A stretch of DNA of 64,000 bases from Chondrinema litorale (GCF_026250525.1 NZ_CP111057.1:1-64000), one strand, 5' to 3'. Counted from the stretch's first letter, positions 45,574 to 54,931 are shown. A program made the numbers and translations. Notes: generated by a model not told the origin, from the sequence alone.

Positions 45574-47013
45574 CTATTGGCTTTCCTCCGTATTAAAAAG
45601 AGGCCAGTTGGGGTCGTGAACATGAGCCGAGTTTGCAATATCTACCAAAGTTTTAAGTACTTCAGGTTCTTGGCTTGCCAAGTTAGTTTCTTCTGATGGG
45701 TCAGTATCGAGATTGTAAAGTTCCCAGTCACCATTCGGGTTTTTGTACACATTCGTTCTTACAGCCTTCCAATTATCTTTTCTTATAGCTTGGCTTTTTC
45801 CTCCTTCATAAAATTCGAAATAGAGAAACTCATTTGCTTTTTGTTGCCCACCTTTTAACGTAGTTAAATAAGAAGTGCCGTCAGTACTTTCTGGAACAGG
45901 TACGCCACCAATCTCGCAAGCTGTAGGTAGAAAATCTACAAAACTAGAAGCATGAGAAGAAGTACTGCCGGCTTTTATAGTTTCTGGCCAGCGAGCAATA
46001 AATGGAATTCTGATACCGCCCTCATACAAATCTCTTTTACCACCACGGTAAATGCCATTGCTATCAAAAAAGCGAGTAAAACCAACTGTTTCTTGCATTG
46101 GGCCATTATCGCTAGTGAAAATAATTAGGGTGTTTTCTCCTAAACCTAATGAGTCAATTTTCGCAGTAATTTTTCCCACATAGTTATCGAGTCTTTCTAT
46201 CATGGCAGCATAACCTAAACTGTCTGATGCCCAGTCTTCATTTTTGTAACTTCCATAATCTGGCACCTCTTGTTTTTGTCCTTCAGGAGCTTCGCCATTG
46301 TTATGAGGAACAGTATAAGGTAGATATAGAAAAAATGGCGAGTCGTGGTTAGCATCAATAAATGAAAGTGCTTCATTAGTAAAAAGATCATTAGAATACT
46401 CTTTCTTTACAGTGGAATAACTGCCTAATCCGCTGTGCCAATCTGTACTATCTAAATATTTTACTTCATTGTCGAGATAGACTTTTTCTTCATTTTTTAT
46501 CAAGTATTCAGGATAGTAATTATGTGCTAAAACCTGATCGGTGTAGCCATAAAAATAATCCCAACCTTGTTTGTTTGGGCTGCCTTCTGTTTCCACATTA
46601 CCCAATCCCCATTTACCTATCATTCCAGTTGTATATCCACCTTGTTTCATTAACTCTGCAACAGTAACCATTTGAGAAGGCAAAGGCATTTGACCAGAAG
46701 GTTGCCATTGTTTATTGCCACGCACAGCCGCATGGCCCATATGCATACCTGTCATCAATACACAGCGCGAAGGCGCACAAACAGAAGTGCCTGCATAATG
46801 ATCTGTAAATCGCATTCCTTGGCTTGCCAACTTATCTATGTCTGGTGTTTTGATGAGTTGTTGACCATAGCAACCAACATCGGCATAGCCCATGTCGTCT
46901 GCCATAATGTAGATAATATTCGGCTTGGTGCTTTTTACTTCCTTTACAGTTGTATTTTCATTCTGGCAAGCGGCCAGTATAAATAGAAATATCAGGTATG
47001 CTAAATTTTTCAT
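45574..47013 (-). CDS. arylsulfatase-type sulfatase lipoprotein (S1 family)
   Basis: A 479-residue exported sulfatase. Lipobox LAAC (Cys16). Metal-binding IIYIMADDMGYADVG (Asp39-Asp40) and the formylglycine motif CAPSR (Cys79, in SVCAPSRCVLMTG) identify an active-type Cys sulfatase needing an anaerobic-type or FGE maturase encoded elsewhere. MIGKWGLG (substrate Lys) and FTSDNGP complete the core. It removes sulfate esters from glycans, and together with fucosidase and hexosaminidase it suggests use of sulfated, fucosylated polysaccharides. Monocistronic. Confidence 0.93.
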   Translation of the reverse strand: MKNLAYLIFLFILAACQNENTTVKEVKSTKPNIIYIMADDMGYADVGCYGQQLIKTPDIDKLASQGMRFTDHYAGTSVCAPSRCVLMTGMHMGHAAVRGNKQWQPSGQMPLPSQMVTVAELMKQGGYTTGMIGKWGLGNVETEGSPNKQGWDYFYGYTDQVLAHNYYPEYLIKNEEKVYLDNEVKYLDSTDWHSGLGSYSTVKKEYSNDLFTNEALSFIDANHDSPFFLYLPYTVPHNNGEAPEGQKQEVPDYGSYKNEDWASDSLGYAAMIERLDNYVGKITAKIDSLGLGENTLIIFTSDNGPMQETVGFTRFFDSNGIYRGGKRDLYEGGIRIPFIARWPETIKAGSTSSHASSFVDFLPTACEIGGVPVPESTDGTSYLTTLKGGQQKANEFLYFEFYEGGKSQAIRKDNWKAVRTNVYKNPNGDWELYNLDTDPSEETNLASQEPEVLKTLVDIANSAHVHDPNWPLFNTEESQ

Positions 47014-47135
47014 CTATCATATTTTAAAATAATAATCTGAGAAATTTACAAAATTGCATACCTGATTCTATCCTGCTCTGGGCTGATGCCAGAAAAAACA
47101 CAGACCAAAAGGAATAATCTTTTATGTAAGTAATT

Positions 47136-48134
47136 TTAAGGCTCGTTACTAGCTACTGTATTAGGAGAAGTAAACTTGTCAACCTGATGCTTAATCGGAT
47201 CAAGACTCATTAAATAAGCATACATATCTGTAAGGTCTCGTTCTGAAAGTCCTGCATAGTAAGTCCATGGCATAAAGCTGTTAAACTCTCCTTGTTGAAC
47301 TTCATAAGCGACAAAGCTAGAATCTTGAAATTGTTTAAACCTATCAACAAACTGGGCTTCTGACCATTTGCCTATACCTGTTTCTTGATCAGGAGTAATG
47401 TTTGCAGAGCGAACAACTCCACCAGTAGGTACTGGGAATTCAAAACCGCCAGCATAAGCCATGTCTTCTAAATACTGACCCTGCTCTTGCATGGTGTGGC
47501 AATCGAAACATGCAGCAGCGGTAATCAAATACTTTCCTCTACTTATTGCATCTTGCCCTTCGTATTTAAGTGAGTGTGTACCTTGTTGAGGCATCGTGTG
47601 TACAATAATATCTACTGGAAAATCTAATTCTCTTGCAGGAGTTTCTTTGGCAATAGGGTCTAAAGTTTTGATATAGGCAATGATAGAGTAAATATCTTCT
47701 TTTTCGAGTTGACCATAACTTGTGTAAGGCATAATCGGGAATAATGGACTGCCATCTTTACTTACACCAGCAGTTATTGCTCTGTAAAGTTCTCCATCTG
47801 TCCAGTCTTTAAGTGTATGTTGTGTGATGTTAGGGGCTATAAGGTGGCCGGGGAAGTTTAATTCTGGGCTCCATTTTTCTCCGCCACTGCCTTTGCTATG
47901 CTCAAAAGTTGGTCCGGTGTATTTTGTCCAATCTCTTTCAGCATGGCAGTCTAAACAACCCATTACATTGTTAGCAAGATATTCTCCTCGTGCTAATCTC
48001 TCAGGAGTGGTTTCAATAGTTAATTCAGGAGCTTCAATGTCTGGTAAATCCGTTTTTATATAGGTGATGGCACAAACCACAATTAGCAATAGAACTGTAA
48101 AAAACAGCGCAGCAATCTTTATTATGTTTTTCAT
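47136..48134 (-). CDS. membrane-anchored di-heme cytochrome c
   Basis: A 332-residue protein with an N-terminal membrane anchor (about 5-25) and two cytochrome c domains: CLDCH (Cys60-His64) and CFDCH (Cys209-His213). Met-bearing loops lie in LFPIMPYTSYG and FNSFMPWTYYAG. It is divergent from a two-subunit molybdenum hydroxylase. In IorAB/aldehyde dehydrogenase systems a multi-heme cytochrome often serves as electron acceptor, so this is the probable third component. Confidence 0.85.
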   Translation of the reverse strand: MKNIIKIAALFFTVLLLIVVCAITYIKTDLPDIEAPELTIETTPERLARGEYLANNVMGCLDCHAERDWTKYTGPTFEHSKGSGGEKWSPELNFPGHLIAPNITQHTLKDWTDGELYRAITAGVSKDGSPLFPIMPYTSYGQLEKEDIYSIIAYIKTLDPIAKETPARELDFPVDIIVHTMPQQGTHSLKYEGQDAISRGKYLITAAACFDCHTMQEQGQYLEDMAYAGGFEFPVPTGGVVRSANITPDQETGIGKWSEAQFVDRFKQFQDSSFVAYEVQQGEFNSFMPWTYYAGLSERDLTDMYAYLMSLDPIKHQVDKFTSPNTVASNEP

Positions 48135-48637
48135 TTTTAATTAAATTGAATAAGAATTCGTCTAACAGGTTAGTCTATGATTGCAAGTTGAAAGAATGGT
48201 TTGTTTGGGAAGATTGGATATTGCAATTAAGAATGACACTAATTCTTTGTTAGGTATGTATTGTGAATATATAAAAAATGTAACCTTCTGAAGCGGTTAT
48301 TTGGGAGATTGTAGCAGCTTGTAAGCTAATTTAGAATTAGTTTAATTTTTTTTTAGACAACATGAAACTCAAATAAAAGTCTCTTGTGTTAGAGGTGTAA
48401 GTTCAACCATCTAATTATCTCCCACCCATACAAGGTGATTTTAAATATTTAATCCAGATTTTTTCTTTATTGAATAATAATCTTTTTAAGTTTATTAACC
48501 TATATTAAGAATAACCGATTTAGGAGAAAACTAGAGCGGTTTTTAGTTATGTGACCATCGATAATTAAACTTGTAAAGCCGTTAGTGTGCGGTATTATTT
48601 ATAAGTTATTAACTAGAATCATTTGTATATATAAAAC
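48135..48637. other. divergent intergenic region
   Basis: About 500 bp between the cytochrome c and the molybdenum hydroxylase genes. AT-rich; it must contain both promoters, but no convincing consensus, hairpin or repeat was identified. Confidence 0.4.
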
Positions 48638-49105
48638 TTGAATATGGCTACTTACAAAATCAAAGTAAACGGAAAGGTGCATCAAGTAGACGTTGAACCA
48701 GATACGCCAATTTTATGGGTTTTGCGAGATAATCTCGATCTCGTGGGAACTAAGTTTGGCTGTGGTATAGCTCAATGTGGTGCATGTACTGTACATGTAG
48801 ATGGTACTGCTATGCGTTCTTGCTCATTGCCTGTAAGCGCAGTAGGTGAACAAGAAATTGTTACGATCGAAGGTTTGTCAGAAAAAGCAGAACATGCTGT
48901 TCAACAAGCATGGCTGGAACACGATGTTCCTCAATGTGGATACTGTCAGGCAGGTCAAATTATGAGTGCTGCTTCGCTACTTTCTCAAAATCCTAACCCT
49001 ACCGATCAGGATATTGATGATGCTATGAATGGAAACATTTGTAGATGTGGAACTTATGTGCGCATAAAAGCTGCCATTAAAACTGCAGCATCAAAAATGA
49101 GCTAA
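48638..49105 (+). CDS. (2Fe-2S) subunit of xanthine dehydrogenase-family oxidoreductase
   Basis: A 155-residue small subunit (IorA/CoxS type). The plant ferredoxin-like cluster is bound by Cys40, Cys45, Cys48 and Cys60 (FGCGIAQCGACTV). The helical domain cluster uses Cys98, Cys101, Cys133 and Cys135 (QCGYCQAG; NICRCGTY). It passes electrons from the molybdenum site to an acceptor. The large subunit starts 18 bp after its stop. No FAD subunit is encoded here, as in two-subunit Ior-type enzymes. Confidence 0.94.
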   Translation: MNMATYKIKVNGKVHQVDVEPDTPILWVLRDNLDLVGTKFGCGIAQCGACTVHVDGTAMRSCSLPVSAVGEQEIVTIEGLSEKAEHAVQQAWLEHDVPQCGYCQAGQIMSAASLLSQNPNPTDQDIDDAMNGNICRCGTYVRIKAAIKTAASKMS

Positions 49106-49123
49106 CACTAAAAACCCGAATTT

Positions 49124-51316
49124 ATGACATTGATAAAGACAAAATATAACAGACGATCATTTCTGAAGGTATCATCTGCTGCTGGTGGCGGATTAATGAT
49201 AGGTTTTAACTGGCTGGCTTCTTGCCAACCGGCAGACAAGCCTGTTACAAAAGCTCCACCAAAAGAGTGGTTTGAGATTAATGCCTTTGTGAAAATAGGA
49301 GATAACGGACAGGTAACTATTATGTCGCCCAATCCGGAAATTGGCCAGAATGTGAAGACTTCTATGCCAATGATTGTGGCCGAAGAATTAGATGTAAATT
49401 GGAGCGATGTAACTGTAGAACAAGCTCACCTTAGCACTATAAAATATCAGCGCCAGATTGCTGGTGGTAGCCAATCTATCAGATCAGGATGGGAAAGTTT
49501 AAGAATGGCAGGTGCAACCGCCAAAAGGTTAATGATGGAAGCTGCTGCCAAGCAGTGGGAAGTACCTGTAACTGAACTTACTGCTGAAAATGGTGTGATT
49601 TCTCATGCTGGTTCTGGTAAGTCAATTGGATATGGTGAAGTAGCAAGTGCTGCTGCCAAGATTGAAGTGCCAGAAAAAATTGAGTTAAAAGATCCGAAAG
49701 ATTTTAAAATTATAGGTAAAGCTACCAAGAATGTTGATGGTAAAAAGATTGTTACCGGTCAGCGTTTATTTGGATTAGACTTCAAAAAAGAAGGAATGCT
49801 TTACGCCATGATTATTCATGCTCCTGCTTTTGGTATGAAGATCAAAGATTATGATGCTACTGAGGTAAAAAGCATGCCGGGCATAAAAGATGTATTCACC
49901 GTTCAGACTGCGCCAGAAGAACCTCAATGGTCAGATGTAAATGGTTTCCCTGAGTTGGTAGCCATCGTTGGTGAAAGCACTTGGCAGGTAATGAAAGCCA
50001 AAAAAGCATTAAAAGTTAACTGGGAGCAAGATTCTGCGCCAGATAGCACAGACGATTATGTCGCTAGGTTGGACAAAGCTGTAAACTCTGGTGAAATGGA
50101 AGTTGCTAGAAAAGATGGTGACCCAGAAACTGCTTTTAAAAATGCAGCTAAGATTGTTGAGAAAACATTCAGTGCGCCATTCCTCCCTCATAACACCATG
50201 GAGCCGATGAACTTTTTTGCTGATGTTACCAGTGAAAAAGCAGATTTAATTGGCCCAATTCAAACTCCAGAAAGTTTGAGAAAAAGTGCTTCTATGTTGT
50301 TGGGTCTGTCAGAAGACAACATCAACGTAGAGATGACAAGAATGGGTGGTGGTTTCGGTAGAAGACTTTACGGAAACTTCGGATTAGAAGCGGCTGCTAT
50401 TTCTCAAAAGATGGGTGCACCTATCAAGATGATTTACACCCGTGAAGACGACATGACTCAAGGTACTTACAGACCTGCCTACAATGTGAAATACAGAGCT
50501 GCTTTAGATGCCAACAACGAGTTAATCGGTTTCCATATTAAAGCGGCTGGTATTCAAGATTCTCCATTGTTTGCAAACAGATTCCCTGCTGGCGCTGTAG
50601 AAAACTACTTGGCAGAAGGTACCAGAATCGATTCTAATATCTCAACTGGCGCATGGCGTGCACCAAGATCAAACTTTGTGGCTGGTGCAGAGCAATCGTT
50701 TTTAGATGAAGTAGCAGAAGCTGCTGGTAAAGACCCAGTAACTTTCAGACTAGAGTTATTCGAAAAATCTATCAACAATCCAGTAGGTGAGAAGAATGAC
50801 TACGAAGCAGAAAGATACGCAGGTGTTTTAAAATTACTAAAAGAGAAAGCCAACTGGGGCAAAGAAGCTCCGGGAGTTTATAGAGGTATTTCTGCTTATT
50901 TCTGCCATAACTCTTATGTTGGGCAAGTGGTAGATGTAGTAATGGAAAACAATAAACCTAAAGTGCAAAAAGTTTGGTGTGCTGTAGACTGCGGTATCGT
51001 AGTAAACCCAGAAGGAGCACTAAACCAGATTGAAGGCGGTATTGTAGATGGTATCGGTCATGCAATGTATGGTGCAATCACTTTTAAAGGTGGTTCAGCA
51101 GAGCAAAGTAACTTTGATAAATACAGACTGATTAGACATAGTGAAGCACCAGCAGAAGTAGAGGTTTTCTTTGTAGAAAATGGCTTACATCCAACTGGTT
51201 TGGGAGAACCATCTCTACCACCGGTAATGGCTGCTTTGGCAAATGCTATGTATAAAGCTACTGGCAAAAGATTATATAGCCAGCCTTTCGCACAGAAGGA
51301 TATTGTAACAGGCTAA
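49124..51316 (+). CDS. molybdopterin-binding large subunit (IorB-like)
   Basis: A 730-residue Mo-hydroxylase catalytic subunit resembling isoquinoline 1-oxidoreductase and aldehyde oxidases of the xanthine oxidase family. A twin-arginine signal (NRRSFLKVSSAAGGG, Arg10-Arg11) predicts Tat export of the folded heterodimer to the periplasm. The cofactor motif GGGFGRR is near 408, with a duplicated N-terminal aldehyde-oxidase-type domain. The catalytic Glu region is near the C-terminus (HPTGLGEPSLPP). The substrate is unknown (an N-heterocycle or aldehyde). A bidirectional hairpin terminator follows. Confidence 0.92.
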   Translation: MTLIKTKYNRRSFLKVSSAAGGGLMIGFNWLASCQPADKPVTKAPPKEWFEINAFVKIGDNGQVTIMSPNPEIGQNVKTSMPMIVAEELDVNWSDVTVEQAHLSTIKYQRQIAGGSQSIRSGWESLRMAGATAKRLMMEAAAKQWEVPVTELTAENGVISHAGSGKSIGYGEVASAAAKIEVPEKIELKDPKDFKIIGKATKNVDGKKIVTGQRLFGLDFKKEGMLYAMIIHAPAFGMKIKDYDATEVKSMPGIKDVFTVQTAPEEPQWSDVNGFPELVAIVGESTWQVMKAKKALKVNWEQDSAPDSTDDYVARLDKAVNSGEMEVARKDGDPETAFKNAAKIVEKTFSAPFLPHNTMEPMNFFADVTSEKADLIGPIQTPESLRKSASMLLGLSEDNINVEMTRMGGGFGRRLYGNFGLEAAAISQKMGAPIKMIYTREDDMTQGTYRPAYNVKYRAALDANNELIGFHIKAAGIQDSPLFANRFPAGAVENYLAEGTRIDSNISTGAWRAPRSNFVAGAEQSFLDEVAEAAGKDPVTFRLELFEKSINNPVGEKNDYEAERYAGVLKLLKEKANWGKEAPGVYRGISAYFCHNSYVGQVVDVVMENNKPKVQKVWCAVDCGIVVNPEGALNQIEGGIVDGIGHAMYGAITFKGGSAEQSNFDKYRLIRHSEAPAEVEVFFVENGLHPTGLGEPSLPPVMAALANAMYKATGKRLYSQPFAQKDIVTG

Positions 51317-51338
51317 TATCTAAATTTTGTACATATTT

Positions 51339-51375
51339 AAAAGCAGGTTTATGTTTCATAAACTTGCTTTTTTTA
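51339..51375. terminator. bidirectional terminator
   Basis: A 15-bp stem (51339-51353 / 51357-51371, one G-U pair, short loop) is followed by TTTTTTT on the plus strand. It lies between the convergent iorB-like and HTH genes. Confidence 0.82.
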
Positions 51376-51387
51376 TGTGGATTTCAA

Positions 51388-51600
51388 TTATTCCTCTTTT
51401 TTATCCACCTTTTCTACAATAGATTTAAACTTGTCGTCAAACTTTTGGTTGAGCCATTCGTCTATTACATCTCGTCTAAATCGCCACTCTTTGCCTAATT
51501 TAACTGCGGGAATACTTCCTTTTTGCGCCCAAGTATAAATAGTCTGCGGTTTCATTTTCAGATAATTTGCTACTTCTTCTAGTGTCATAATATTATCCAT
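51388..51600 (-). CDS. excisionase-family (MerR-like) helix-turn-helix protein
   Basis: A 70-residue DNA-binding protein of the excisionase/HTH_17 family: TLEEVANYLKMKPQTIYTWAQKG (recognition helix), then VKLGKEWRFRRDVIDEWL, the wing. These small proteins often regulate a neighbouring gene rather than drive excision. It lies 37 bp after the end of a membrane protein gene on the same strand. No integrase or att site is nearby, so a phage origin is not supported. Confidence 0.85.
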   Translation of the reverse strand: MDNIMTLEEVANYLKMKPQTIYTWAQKGSIPAVKLGKEWRFRRDVIDEWLNQKFDDKFKSIVEKVDKKEE

Positions 51601-51637
51601 ATGTTGATTGAATTTTAGATAAAACCGATTATTCTAT

Positions 51638-52459
51638 TTACTCCCGCTGCAAATCTATACTATCTGCTTTTACTATCGTATCTGGTGCTGGTTTTTTCAA
51701 GCTATCTGCCATATTCTCTTGTTCTTGAGACATATTCTCGTTGTTAAAGTTTACTGGTTCTTTTTTGTCTTTCTCAATTCCGAGTAAACTACCTATAGAA
51801 GAAAATACAGTCTGGTAAAAATTACCTCTGGTCTCTGTTCTGAATAGTTGAAAAGGCATATCTTTCGTGCCCACAAAAGGTCTCATGTTCCATGAAAGTT
51901 GGATGCCCACAAATGCAAAAATGACTACCCAAATCTTAAAAACAGTGAGTCCGATTTTAGGATAAATTTCTTTTCCTTCAAAAATGGTGGTAAGGGCATC
52001 TAAGACCACCTTCATTCCGAATACGCCAGAGAAGCCAAATACAAACACATGCAGCAATTGCAAGAAATGGTAATTGTCGCCAGACAGTTGGAAAAATAAA
52101 ACGATAGGTGCAAATGCCAACATGGTGATAGAGAGCATTACAAAACCCGACAGCAGAATAATAAACAACTGCCCAATTTTAATTTTGGAGCCTAGTATAA
52201 GTTGGACAATGTAAAAGGATGGAAAACAGATAATCAAGGTCATCATAATTAGTAACCATAGTTTTAAGCCTGTGGTAAGTGCTTGGGGTAAACTGTTGTA
52301 GCTACCCATAATTACTCCATAGAAAAAAGTGAAGCAAAAAATAAGAATTACCTGAGCGAAAATAATTCCGGGTTTATAACCTGTATCGCTTAACCTGTTT
52401 AAAAATGTTTCCCGATTTTGAAGCACTTCCATGGCTTCTTTAAAATTTAGCGCTTTCAT
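51638..52459 (-). CDS. polytopic membrane protein of unknown function
   Basis: A 273-residue protein with about five to six transmembrane helices between residues 30 and 195 (Yip1-like topology) and a soluble Gln/Glu-rich C-terminal tail. The first helix pair starts at GIIFAQVILIFCFTFFYGVI. No catalytic residues are seen. It precedes the HTH gene in the same direction and probably shares its transcript. I do not recognise a function. Confidence 0.7.
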   Translation of the reverse strand: MKALNFKEAMEVLQNRETFLNRLSDTGYKPGIIFAQVILIFCFTFFYGVIMGSYNSLPQALTTGLKLWLLIMMTLIICFPSFYIVQLILGSKIKIGQLFIILLSGFVMLSITMLAFAPIVLFFQLSGDNYHFLQLLHVFVFGFSGVFGMKVVLDALTTIFEGKEIYPKIGLTVFKIWVVIFAFVGIQLSWNMRPFVGTKDMPFQLFRTETRGNFYQTVFSSIGSLLGIEKDKKEPVNFNNENMSQEQENMADSLKKPAPDTIVKADSIDLQRE

Positions 52460-52673
52460 AGTATTAAAAAATTGACTGATGTTACACTATGAATATACTT
52501 ATATTTTATTGTTTATTACTGTTTGTTGGTGTTTTATAAAATTTAATAATAGTTAATAGGCTATTTTGTTGTGATTAATAGAATAATTCAAATTTTTAAT
52601 TTGATTATATTTAGGTAATTATTTGAAGTTTGATTTAGGGAAATGTAATTGGCTAACTATTAGCCTAAGTATT

Positions 52674-53345
52674 ATGAAGGCAAAATCAATTATTACTTTT
52701 ATTTTAATAATGTCTGTAGCATCAGTATATGGCCAGACTAATAAGGATAGCTTATTGGTTTTTGTAGGAGAAAAAATTGAAGTTGTAGCTGCTCCTGAGG
52801 AAAAGAAAGAAGAGTCAGTGAGAACTGTGATTAAAGGCAATGATACAAGTTATGTAAAACAGGTTACAATAAGAATGGATAGCAAATATATAGCAAAGTA
52901 TAAAGTATTGCAGTTAATCAATAGTTCATATAGTAATGATACTATAGAGTTTGTAGTTTATGACCATTATGGTGAGCCTGCATTTGCTAAATATAGCACT
53001 GTATTATTGTTTGTTTCTTATTATAAGGGCAAACTATATCACGAAAAATATCAATTTTTCCCTTTGTATTTAACTACTGATAATAAATGGGCAAGTCCAT
53101 ACTCAAGCGAAGATTATAATCATTCTTATAAAGACAATATTACTGTTAAGCCTGAGAAAATTTCATTTAAAGATAAAGTATCTTATGAAATAGATAAGTT
53201 TCCATCAAAAAATATAGAGACTCGTTTTCCTAAACCTTATTATAAGATTAAGAATGGTAAAGCGATTGCCGTTTATGGGAATTATGTAAATGAACTTTTT
53301 ATACTTAAGCAAGAGACAATATTAAAAGCAAGAAGGATATATTAA
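52674..53345 (+). CDS. hypothetical secreted protein
   Basis: About 223 residues from ATG 52674, which begins a clear signal peptide (MKAKSIITFILIMSVASVYGQ). A TTG at 52623 would put 17 extra residues before that signal and is rejected. The mature part is mixed beta (VKQVTIRMDSKYIAKYKVLQ; TIEFVVYDHYGEPAFAKYS) with several Tyr-rich patches and no named family. It is monocistronic and convergent with the duplicated lipoprotein region. Confidence 0.65.
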   Translation: MKAKSIITFILIMSVASVYGQTNKDSLLVFVGEKIEVVAAPEEKKEESVRTVIKGNDTSYVKQVTIRMDSKYIAKYKVLQLINSSYSNDTIEFVVYDHYGEPAFAKYSTVLLFVSYYKGKLYHEKYQFFPLYLTTDNKWASPYSSEDYNHSYKDNITVKPEKISFKDKVSYEIDKFPSKNIETRFPKPYYKIKNGKAIAVYGNYVNELFILKQETILKARRIY

Positions 53346-53352
53346 TCTACAT

Positions 53353-53427
53353 CTAAAGCAGATACTTTCTAGAAGAGCAACTCAATAGAATAAAAGATAG
53401 GCTAATAGATAAATTTATTTTATTCAT
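53353..53427 (-). pseudogene. truncated lipoprotein fragment (24 codons)
   Basis: The minus strand reads an ATG, a signal peptide SISLSFILLSCSSRKY with intact lipobox, then a stop after 24 codons. It closely matches the first 22 codons of the intact lipoprotein at 53500-53997. It lies within a roughly 100-bp direct repeat and looks like the remnant of a duplicated copy. Confidence 0.7.
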
Positions 53428-53463
53428 GTTCAACCTTCAATATAGATGATTTTTTTAGTTGTG
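53361..53463. repeat. direct repeat, copy A
   Basis: About 103 bp very similar to copy B (53931-54033), including the shared string CTCAATAGAATAA and then TTATTCATGTTCAAC. Both copies cover the 5' end of a lipoprotein gene and the 3' end of the preceding gene. Confidence 0.8.
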
Positions 53464-53499
53464 TTAATTTAAGCCAATCACTAAGGATATTTATACAAT

Positions 53500-53997
53500 T
53501 TACAATCCTTGAAATTCATCTTTGATTTCCCACTTACCATTCACCTTTTCCAAATAATAGATGTTTGAGATCTGTTCTATATTCCAAAGTGTTTCATACA
53601 GAGCTTTATCTTTTTCTTTATTGAAATAGGGTTTAGAGGAAAAGCTTGTTCGCCTCCTTTTTAAATATCTAAATGCAAATCGACCAATAATTCTAGTATT
53701 TCTCATCTCCTTTTTGTTCCAACATGAATCTTGAGAATTGGAATAGTCTAATTTAAAACTGATACTATCTGATTTACTAATAGCACCACTATTTATTAAC
53801 TTATGTAATTTATCATCCAAAATACCCTCATGTGTAGTACTTACTCTTTTATAAAGAAAATGATTTTTTGTAAGACGATGACCATCACCATGTATGCGGT
53901 TGTATACTTCATAGACTAAAGGATCAGAAATATACTTTCTGGAAGTACAACTCAATAGAATAAGAGATAGGCTAATAGATAAAATTTTTTTATTCAT
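53500..53997 (-). CDS. hypothetical lipoprotein
   Basis: About 165 residues. The signal peptide ends in lipobox LLSC. The mature part is basic and rich in Tyr/Arg/Lys (EVYNRIHGDGHRLTKNHFLYKR; RFAFRYLKRRRTSF) and ends in YYLEKVNGKWEIKDEF. No family was recognised. An ATG at 54003 is also possible. The start overlaps the end of the upstream coiled-coil protein gene, so translation is probably coupled. It is the last gene of a compact minus-strand block. Confidence 0.68.
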   Translation of the reverse strand: MNKKILSISLSLILLSCTSRKYISDPLVYEVYNRIHGDGHRLTKNHFLYKRVSTTHEGILDDKLHKLINSGAISKSDSISFKLDYSNSQDSCWNKKEMRNTRIIGRFAFRYLKRRRTSFSSKPYFNKEKDKALYETLWNIEQISNIYYLEKVNGKWEIKDEFQGL

Positions 53998-54033
53998 GTT
54001 CAACTTTCGCTTTAAATGATTCTTTTAGTTGTT
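53931..54033. repeat. direct repeat, copy B
   Basis: Second copy of the repeat at 53361-53463, spanning the junction of the intact lipoprotein and the coiled-coil membrane protein genes. Spacing between copies is about 570 bp, the length of the lipoprotein gene plus flank, as expected for a tandem gene duplication followed by decay of one copy. Confidence 0.8.
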
Positions 54034-54625
54034 TGATCGTCTTTTCTAGTTCTGATAGTAAAACTTTTTCACTATTCATAAAGTCAGAAGTGAGGAGTTC
54101 AAGTGTTCCGAGTACATCAATTACTTTGGTTTCGGAGTTAATAGAAATCATTTTATTGAGAATGGTTTTACCAAACTCTGCATTAAAATCAAGGTGTTTG
54201 TAGGTTTTAGAAATGAGATGAACCAACTCTATATCTGCTTCTTGTAAAGTTCCTGTAATCTTAGAACTCTCAAAAGCAATATCTTCAGAATTTGTGATTA
54301 CAATACCCTGCCAGCCTTCAATGCTCATATGATGGAATTTATCATTTGAGATATAGGGTAAAAACATGTCTTGCTCGGTTAGCTTGCTTTTTAGACTATC
54401 GATACTAACACTTATTTGTTGATGATATTGATAAGATTTTTCTAAACTCGCTTTATTCGTTTCTAACTCTTCAAGAATATAAGAAAGCGATTTATTTACA
54501 TTCTTATTTACCTTCTGTTGTGCTTTCCATTCAGATACATACATACCCAGAAAAACACCAAATGCCACAGTGATTAATTCTAAAGCATATTTTCCGAGTT
54601 GCTTTTTAATGCTGGTTAGATTCAT
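53990..54625 (-). CDS. membrane-anchored coiled-coil protein (DUF6090-like appearance)
   Basis: About 211 residues from ATG 54625. An N-terminal amphipathic/transmembrane segment (LGKYALELITVAFGVFLGMYVSEW) is followed by long charged helices, mostly coiled coil, to the end. This resembles the DUF6090-type Bacteroidetes family, but I cannot confirm the match. A longer frame from 54676 would overlap the preceding mini-protein gene and is less likely. It overlaps the start of the lipoprotein gene by 8 bp. Role unknown. Confidence 0.65.
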   Translation of the reverse strand: MNLTSIKKQLGKYALELITVAFGVFLGMYVSEWKAQQKVNKNVNKSLSYILEELETNKASLEKSYQYHQQISVSIDSLKSKLTEQDMFLPYISNDKFHHMSIEGWQGIVITNSEDIAFESSKITGTLQEADIELVHLISKTYKHLDFNAEFGKTILNKMISINSETKVIDVLGTLELLTSDFMNSEKVLLSELEKTIKQLKESFKAKVEHE

Positions 54626-54644
54626 ATTTTGTTTTCTGTTTGTG

Positions 54645-54848
54645 TTAGAACATCCCACCACAATAACCATTACCAATTATAAAAAAAATACCAGCTAAAA
54701 TAAATAGTATTTTTGCGGTTTTAGACTTCTTGTTTTTCTTTAAAACAAGCCCTATAATAAACATTAAGATAGCTGGAGATTGAATTGTTAGATAAAAAAG
54801 TACAATTTGAGATGTAGAAATTTCAAAACGCAATATTGTAAGCAGCAC
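54645..54848 (-). CDS. two-helix mini-protein, paralog 1
   Basis: A 67-residue membrane protein with two hydrophobic helices joined by a basic loop (LKKNKKSKTAK), ending GNGYCGGMF. It is clearly paralogous to the 64-residue protein encoded at 54932-55126 (shared SPAIL, IIG, LKK, AK-LFI-AGI and terminal G-x-C-G-x-x-F). It apparently starts at GTG. It lies 19 bp before the next gene and belongs to the minus-strand block. Function unknown. Confidence 0.65.
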   Translation of the reverse strand: MLLTILRFEISTSQIVLFYLTIQSPAILMFIIGLVLKKNKKSKTAKILFILAGIFFIIGNGYCGGMF

Positions 54849-54931
54849 AGTAAATATATATTAGGTGTGATAATAATTTGGTAATAAAAATATCAGATAT
54901 TGGAAATTATATGGGGTTTTTTATTAAAGAT

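Noticed and set aside
28932..47013. A polysaccharide utilisation locus joining fucosidase, hexosaminidase and sulfatase
   Set aside because: No SusC/SusD pair or hybrid sensor is present, and unrelated genes (PBP1A, adhesin) lie between.
51388..51600. Excisionase-like protein as a sign of a prophage or integrative element
   Set aside because: No integrase, attachment repeats or phage genes; such HTH proteins are common stand-alone regulators in Bacteroidetes.
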